DNA of 35,336 bases from an uncultured Pyrinomonadaceae bacterium. GTDB lineage: Bacteria > Acidobacteriota > Blastocatellia > Pyrinomonadales > Pyrinomonadaceae. Position 1 is the first letter of the stretch; each line of letters begins with the position of its first letter. The stretch lies in contig CADCUR010000086.1 of NCBI GenBank assembly GCA_902805935.1, positions 1-35,336 on the forward strand. Reading direction: 5' to 3'. The notes beneath the pieces are model-generated. The model did not search any database. It was not told the origin of the DNA and saw nothing but the letters and a program-made list of their open reading frames with translations. Of the stretch, positions 32,164 to 35,336 are shown piece after piece. The position numbers and the translations under genes were made by a program.

Positions 32164-32776
32164 GTTAGATTATTCAGAACCCGTCGCCAAATTAATTGAC
32201 GAATTCAAACGTCTGCCCGGTGTCGGTCATAAATCGGCACAGCGGCTGGCGTTTCATATTCTTCGCCGCCCGCAGGAAGAAGTCGAAAGATTCGTTGACG
32301 CGCTGCACGAAGTTAAAGAAAAAATCGTTTTCTGTTCGGTGTGCAACAATCTGACCGATATTAATCCGTGTATGTATTGCGCTTCGACGACGCGCGACCG
32401 TTCAATCATCTGCATCGTCGAAGAACCGTATAATCTTGTCGCCGTCGAAAAAACGCGCTCGTACAAAGGCTTGTATCACATTCTCCACGGCTCGCTCTCG
32501 CCAATTCGCGGCGTTGGTCCCGACGAGCTGATGCTGGCGAATCTGATGCCGCGTCTGATGCCGAATAACAATGAAGGCGTGGAAATCAAAGAAGTAATCG
32601 TCGCCACCAACCCGACGACCGAAGGCGAAGCGACGGCGAATTATATCGCTCGGCTTCTAAAACCGCTCGGCGTGCGCGTCACCCGTATTGCGATGGGAAT
32701 GCCCGTCGGTTCCGATCTGGAATTTGTGGACGAGGTAACGATGGATAAGGCTCTAGCGAACCGTCACGAAATTTAA
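32162..32776 (+). CDS. recR: Recombination mediator RecR
   Basis: 204 residues, the usual RecR length. The HhH segment [17 protein letters not shown] is at 18-34, the zinc finger has Cys58, Cys61, Cys70 and Cys73 ([17 protein letters not shown]), and a Toprim domain starts at IICIVEE. The C-terminal Walker-like region [26 protein letters not shown] is conserved. With RecF/RecO it loads RecA on gapped DNA. The ATG is preceded only by the A/T-rich heptamer repeat. Confidence 0.97.
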   Translation: MLDYSEPVAKLIDEFKRLPGVGHKSAQRLAFHILRRPQEEVERFVDALHEVKEKIVFCSVCNNLTDINPCMYCASTTRDRSIICIVEEPYNLVAVEKTRSYKGLYHILHGSLSPIRGVGPDELMLANLMPRLMPNNNEGVEIKEVIVATNPTTEGEATANYIARLLKPLGVRVTRIAMGMPVGSDLEFVDEVTMDKALANRHEI

Positions 32777-32828
32777 TTTTCACAAAAACTGCGAAATATC
32801 AAACAACGGCAGTTTAATTTTTTCATAA

Positions 32829-32877
32829 AACGAAAGGGAAAGTCCGCCTGCCCGGAGCTTTCCCTTTCGTTGTTTTT
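32829..32877. terminator. Strong bidirectional terminator after recR
   Basis: AACGAAAGGGAAAG (32829-32842) pairs perfectly over 14 bases with CTTTCCCTTTCGTT (32858-32871) around a 15-base GC-rich loop, followed by TGTTTTT on the plus strand and preceded by A-rich sequence. It lies between convergent recR and the Sak4-like gene and can end both. Confidence 0.85.
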
Positions 32878-32900
32878 CGCCTTTTGCCCAGTGCGAAAAC

Positions 32901-33935
32901 TTACGCGGATTTAACGCGTTTGATTTGTCTGACATCTGCCGTTTGCGCGTTGTTTGTTTTTGCCACTCGCGCCGTCATTCTTTCGTCCAAATCGGCGATT
33001 TGTTCAGCCGTCAGATGATATATGTTCGGTTGATTGTGATAAATTCTCGCGCCGGTCACGATGTCGGCTTGTTTGAAACCGTTCGCTTCCGCCTTCTTTA
33101 TCAAATCCTCAATCGTCATCGTCTGCGGCGCAATCGAAACCGGAGTTTTATCTTCGATAAATTCCGGCACGTCTGATTTCTTTGGTTGCTCGAACGCCAG
33201 TTCTAACGCCTGCTCGCCTTTCATGTGTTCAAGAAAATCTTTGAAACCGGTGTTGCCCGTCATCTCGAATCCGACTTCAAACGCCGGTGAATTCGATTTT
33301 ACGACTTGAAAAACTCTGGTGATTTCGCCGTCGCGTTCCTGCAGCGAGACTTCAATCATTACATCCACGAAATACTCAAGACCGCTCGCCGTCATCGGCA
33401 GCACGCGCCCGATTTCGTTATCTTCTTTTGATTCTTTGCCGCGCGCCGGAATTTGGTCGGCGATAACGACGCATTTGCCGCTTTCGATGCAAAGTTTGCG
33501 CAGAACATTCTGCAAAATCATCTGGTCGGCAGCGAGTTCTTCCGCACTCGGCTGTGCCAGCGGGTCGCCGGTTCTGTCTCGCACCGCTTCAAGCATTTCC
33601 GAATGTTTTGCACTGAAATACGCCGCCCAACTGTCGAGTCCGAAACAGCCGTAATTTTGTTCACGTCCTTCGCCGTTGATTGCCCATTCGATAAATTCCG
33701 GCAACTCGTCAGTCTGTTCGATTTCCAGAGCGTCAAATGTCTGTCCGACTCCGCGCAACAGACGGGCTTTTCTTTCGGTGTCGAAAATGCAGAGTTTCCC
33801 CAGACCCGCTTCCGCCATCGAACTGACAAAATGACTTTTTCCAACGCCCGCGCCGCCGCGAATCGCCATAATCAGCCGCTGTTGACGCGGCACGCGGCTC
33901 AATGGATTTATTTTCGGTTTATTTGTAGTTTTCAT
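32901..33935 (-). CDS. Phage-type RecA-fold ATPase (Sak4/AAA_24-like)
   Basis: 344 residues. GGAGA (complement of 33944-33948) lies 8 bases before the ATG. Walker A GGAGVGKS is at 27-34, FDTE at 51-54, and the Walker B strand CFGLDSW ends at Asp101. The layout (short N-terminus, P-loop, CIFDTERKA, then KCVVIADQIPARGKE) matches phage single-strand-annealing-associated Sak4-like ATPases and AAA_24 nucleotide-binding proteins. A C-terminal region (about 260-344) ends in a helical tail with HLTAEQIADLDERM. No other phage gene is near. It stands alone between recR and a secreted-protein gene, with an elaborate operator region, so it may be a captured recombination gene. Role in repair or phage interaction is inference. 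Confidence 0.75.
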   Translation of the reverse strand: MKTTNKPKINPLSRVPRQQRLIMAIRGGAGVGKSHFVSSMAEAGLGKLCIFDTERKARLLRGVGQTFDALEIEQTDELPEFIEWAINGEGREQNYGCFGLDSWAAYFSAKHSEMLEAVRDRTGDPLAQPSAEELAADQMILQNVLRKLCIESGKCVVIADQIPARGKESKEDNEIGRVLPMTASGLEYFVDVMIEVSLQERDGEITRVFQVVKSNSPAFEVGFEMTGNTGFKDFLEHMKGEQALELAFEQPKKSDVPEFIEDKTPVSIAPQTMTIEDLIKKAEANGFKQADIVTGARIYHNQPNIYHLTAEQIADLDERMTARVAKTNNAQTADVRQIKRVKSA

Positions 33936-33993
33936 TTTTGCTTTCTCCAGGCTTTAAGTTTTTCCTAATGTTTTTCCTTATTTTACGTTTGTT

Positions 33994-34017
33994 AAATGCC
34001 TACCGTCAAAGGCATTT
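33994..34017 (-). promoter_or_regulatory. Leader hairpin of the Sak4-like gene
   Basis: AAATGCC (33994-34000) and GGCATTT (34011-34017) form a 7-base-pair stem with a 10-base loop in the predicted 5' leader, about 60 bases before the start codon. There is no T-tract in the immediate vicinity that would make it a terminator. It may be structural only. Confidence 0.45.
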
Positions 34018-34018
34018 T

Positions 34019-34034
34019 GTATCACTGATGAAAC
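34019..34034. promoter_or_regulatory. Palindromic operator-like site O2
   Basis: GTATCACTGATGAAAC is a 16-base palindrome with a 6-4-6 layout and one mismatch (GTATCA/TGAAAC). It spans the predicted transcription start of the Sak4-like gene, just downstream of the -10. It shares its layout and half-site TGAAAC with O1 at 34058-34073; the centres are 39 bases apart. Confidence 0.6.
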
Positions 34035-34035
34035 A

Positions 34036-34064
34036 AATCTAGCATAAGTTGTTTTGTGTTTCAA
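34036..34064 (-). promoter_or_regulatory. Promoter of the Sak4-like ATPase gene
   Basis: On the minus strand TTGAAA (complement of 34059-34064) is followed by 17 bases and TAGATT (complement of 34036-34041), with an extended -10 TGC directly in front. The predicted start near 34029 gives a leader of about 94 bases. Confidence 0.65.
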
Positions 34065-34073
34065 GTGTGAAAC
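34058..34073. promoter_or_regulatory. Palindromic operator-like site O1
   Basis: GTTTCAAGTGTGAAAC is a perfect 6-4-6 palindrome (GTTTCA/TGAAAC) that overlaps the -35 of the Sak4-like gene promoter. Together with O2 it brackets the promoter. A dimeric repressor of the LexA or phage-repressor kind could occupy both; its identity is not visible here. Confidence 0.65.
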
Positions 34074-34129
34074 GCGCTTTTTGAGGAAAGTATTTCCAAA
34101 CTAAAATTTATTTTGAATAAATGAAATAA

Positions 34130-34163
34130 AAAAAGCGACGAGTGTAAATACCTGTCGCTTTTT
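34130..34163 (-). terminator. Terminator of the RskA-like secreted protein gene
   Basis: On the minus strand AAAAAGCGAC (complement of 34154-34163) pairs with GTCGCTTTTT (complement of 34130-34139) around a 14-base loop and runs into TTTTATTT. It lies 24 bases after the stop of the gene at 34187. The remaining gap to the Sak4-like promoter shows no gene. Confidence 0.8.
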
Positions 34164-34186
34164 CCGAAATGAATTTCTAATTTTGA

Positions 34187-35266
34187 TTAGGGGGTAACGC
34201 TGAAAGTCGAATACATTTTCCCTGATGGCTGCAAAACGTCTTTCTCTTCAATCGTAACTAGCAACCCGAAATCTTTAAGTGCCGTTTCACCGCGAATTTC
34301 AGCTTCGGCACGGTTGCCGTTGTTGATAACCTGCCCAATTTTCGTATACTCCTTAGCAGCTGAAACCGCCCAGAGGACATACCTTTTTTGTTTCGGCGCC
34401 AATTTCATATCGTCGAAACGCATTTTTATTTTCGTTAACCCCGCTTTACTATTATCGAGATATGCCTTTCCCTTTAATCCTTCCAACTCGCCCGAAAAAT
34501 TTACTCTGATTTCCGTCTCGCCTTTTTCAAAACCGGTAACGCCGAGCAATGGAACGTCATAAGTGGAAGAAACCATTTGCGTCCCTGCAACTTGTTTATC
34601 GTCGCCACTGATCGGACTCGAGGTTCTATTATTAACAACGGCGTAACCTTTCGGCACGGCACTGCGAAAAACCACCGGCGTATCATTGGCAATACTCGTC
34701 AAGCCTTCGTTCGGCGACAGAACCAGCATAAACTGATTAAGCGGTGTTTTGAATGCCGCTTTCGCCATTCCTTTTTCCGAGTTAATTGGTCCGAGATATG
34801 TAACCGCGCCAGATGGGTCAACCGCGTAGGCATGGTAACTAGTCGTGTCGTTTCCAACTCCGCTCAAATCAAAATCAACCATTGTTTCGTTGTTCATGCG
34901 CATCACGCGAGCCGAGCCTTTCGCGCCGCTCATACTCGTCATTGGCGTCAAATCAACGACAACTTCCTTATTAACCGGATATTCGATAACGCTGTATGTG
35001 CCGTCGGAGTTCTGTACCACTTCGCTTTTCGTTGTTGTGGTCGTCGTTTTGGTAGCCGTTACAGGCGTTGGCGACGGCGATGGCATATCCATCGGACTCG
35101 GCGATGGAAACGGTGTTGGCGATTCGCTCGGCGTGGGGAAAGGAGTCGGCGATCCGCTCGGTGATGGAAACGGTGTTGGACTAGGCGTTTGCGCCAGAGA
35201 TGTTCCAGCCAAACAAACCGAAAAAATCAATCCCGTTCCAAATTTGAATAATCTGTTCTTAAACAT
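34187..35266 (-). CDS. Secreted protein with Pro/Thr-rich linker and two RskA-like modules
   Basis: 359 residues; GGGAGG (complement of 35279-35284) lies 12 bases before the ATG. Signal peptide 1-25 ends SLAQ. Residues 26-75 are a Pro/Ser/Thr tract (SPTPFPSPS units) encoded by a 30-base tandem repeat. Two related beta domains follow, at about 110-215 and 245-359. Each carries the pattern Y-x-x-(Y/W)-A-V, a short G-containing turn, then LGPI or IGQVI and a closing FxLxVxxE-like strand (YHAYAVDPSGAVTYLGPIN; YVLWAVSAAKEYTKIGQVIN). This resembles the extracytoplasmic domain of RskA-type anti-sigma factors, but there is no membrane helix or sigma-binding part. The protein may be a free or surface-exposed version. 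Function is unknown. Confidence 0.75.
   Translation of the reverse strand: MFKNRLFKFGTGLIFSVCLAGTSLAQTPSPTPFPSPSGSPTPFPTPSESPTPFPSPSPMDMPSPSPTPVTATKTTTTTTKSEVVQNSDGTYSVIEYPVNKEVVVDLTPMTSMSGAKGSARVMRMNNETMVDFDLSGVGNDTTSYHAYAVDPSGAVTYLGPINSEKGMAKAAFKTPLNQFMLVLSPNEGLTSIANDTPVVFRSAVPKGYAVVNNRTSSPISGDDKQVAGTQMVSSTYDVPLLGVTGFEKGETEIRVNFSGELEGLKGKAYLDNSKAGLTKIKMRFDDMKLAPKQKRYVLWAVSAAKEYTKIGQVINNGNRAEAEIRGETALKDFGLLVTIEEKDVLQPSGKMYSTFSVTP
35100..35187. repeat. 30-base tandem repeat encoding the Pro/Thr linker
   Basis: Three units of 30 bases start at 35100, 35130 and 35160, each beginning GG(C/T)G and sharing GGAAACGG(T/A)GT(T/C)GG and the (G)CTCGG junction; the third is incomplete. They encode a ten-residue Pro/Ser/Thr unit in the secreted protein on the opposite strand. 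Length variation between strains would change linker length without a frameshift. Confidence 0.8.
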
Positions 35267-35336
35267 AAATACTTGTAGCCTCCCTAGAATTTTAATGAGT
35301 GTGTTCCGAATCGAAACATAAAGATACTCAAGTCAA

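Noticed and set aside
35100-35187. CRISPR-like direct repeats of 30 bases
   Set aside because: The units are contiguous with no spacers and lie in frame inside a coding region.
34577-35321. Plus-strand frames with Gly/Asp/Val repeats or Arg-rich ends
   Set aside because: They are antisense to the secreted RskA-like protein and its Pro/Thr repeat; no family similarity is visible.
1-35336. tRNA, rRNA, insertion sequence or prophage
   Set aside because: I found no T-loop/acceptor pairing, no transposase or integrase frame and no phage structural gene. The Sak4-like ATPase alone is not enough to call a prophage.

Overview
The window reads as a chromosomal segment of a Gram-negative (diderm) bacterium, most likely an Acidobacteriota member of the Blastocatellia/Pyrinomonadaceae type. 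That placement is an inference from gene content: an LPS heptosyltransferase, a tricorn-like S41 protease with Pro/Thr-rich linkers, a DUF4912 protein beside a GH57 branching enzyme, a PilP-like protein carrying an IPT domain, and Cys-motif/CarboxypepD/ankyrin proteins. Coding density is high. I see no tRNA, rRNA, insertion sequence or CRISPR array.

Layout. 1-2661: minus-strand chaperone pair, clpB (3' end outside the window) and hsp20. 2872-8461: plus-strand nucleoside block of two nucleoside ABC permeases, purine nucleoside phosphorylase, uridine kinase, cytidine deaminase and an exported MTA/SAH-deaminase-like amidohydrolase. 8604-9881: a TonB-C-terminal protein. 10026-13584: minus-strand pilus/secretion alignment operon (PilN, PilO, PilP-like, pseudopilin), preceded by an FHA-GGDEF diguanylate cyclase (13807-14736). 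15061-17448: plus-strand envelope genes (heptosyltransferase, isoprenylcysteine methyltransferase-like, DUF3108). 17619-21818: DUF4912, GH57 glucan branching enzyme, inositol-3-phosphate synthase. 21924-28220: minus-strand mixed genes (Cys-motif/ankyrin protein, Lys/Ala-rich small protein, UvrD-like helicase, unknown gene, TPR protein, AraC regulator). 28300-31569: tricorn-like protease. 31749-32776: ybaB-recR. 32901-33935: Sak4-like RecA-fold ATPase with a promoter bracketed by two matching palindromes. 34187-35266: secreted protein with two RskA-like modules.

The most striking structure lies between the genes. About ten gaps hold inverted repeats whose arms are themselves short tandem iterations. 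Some have a 9-base period (CAGGATnnn; a CGCGAAnnn-like family), some 8 bases (GCGCAAAG), some 7 bases (AAATCTA, AAACTGA, AAAAGGC/AAAAGTA). Several begin at or inside the stop codon of the preceding gene, and one runs directly into the next start codon. Most can fold into long hairpins and sit where terminators or intra-operon processing sites would be expected. This iterated-unit inverted-repeat system is the best candidate for something undescribed here. The two-operator control region of the Sak4-like gene is the second.
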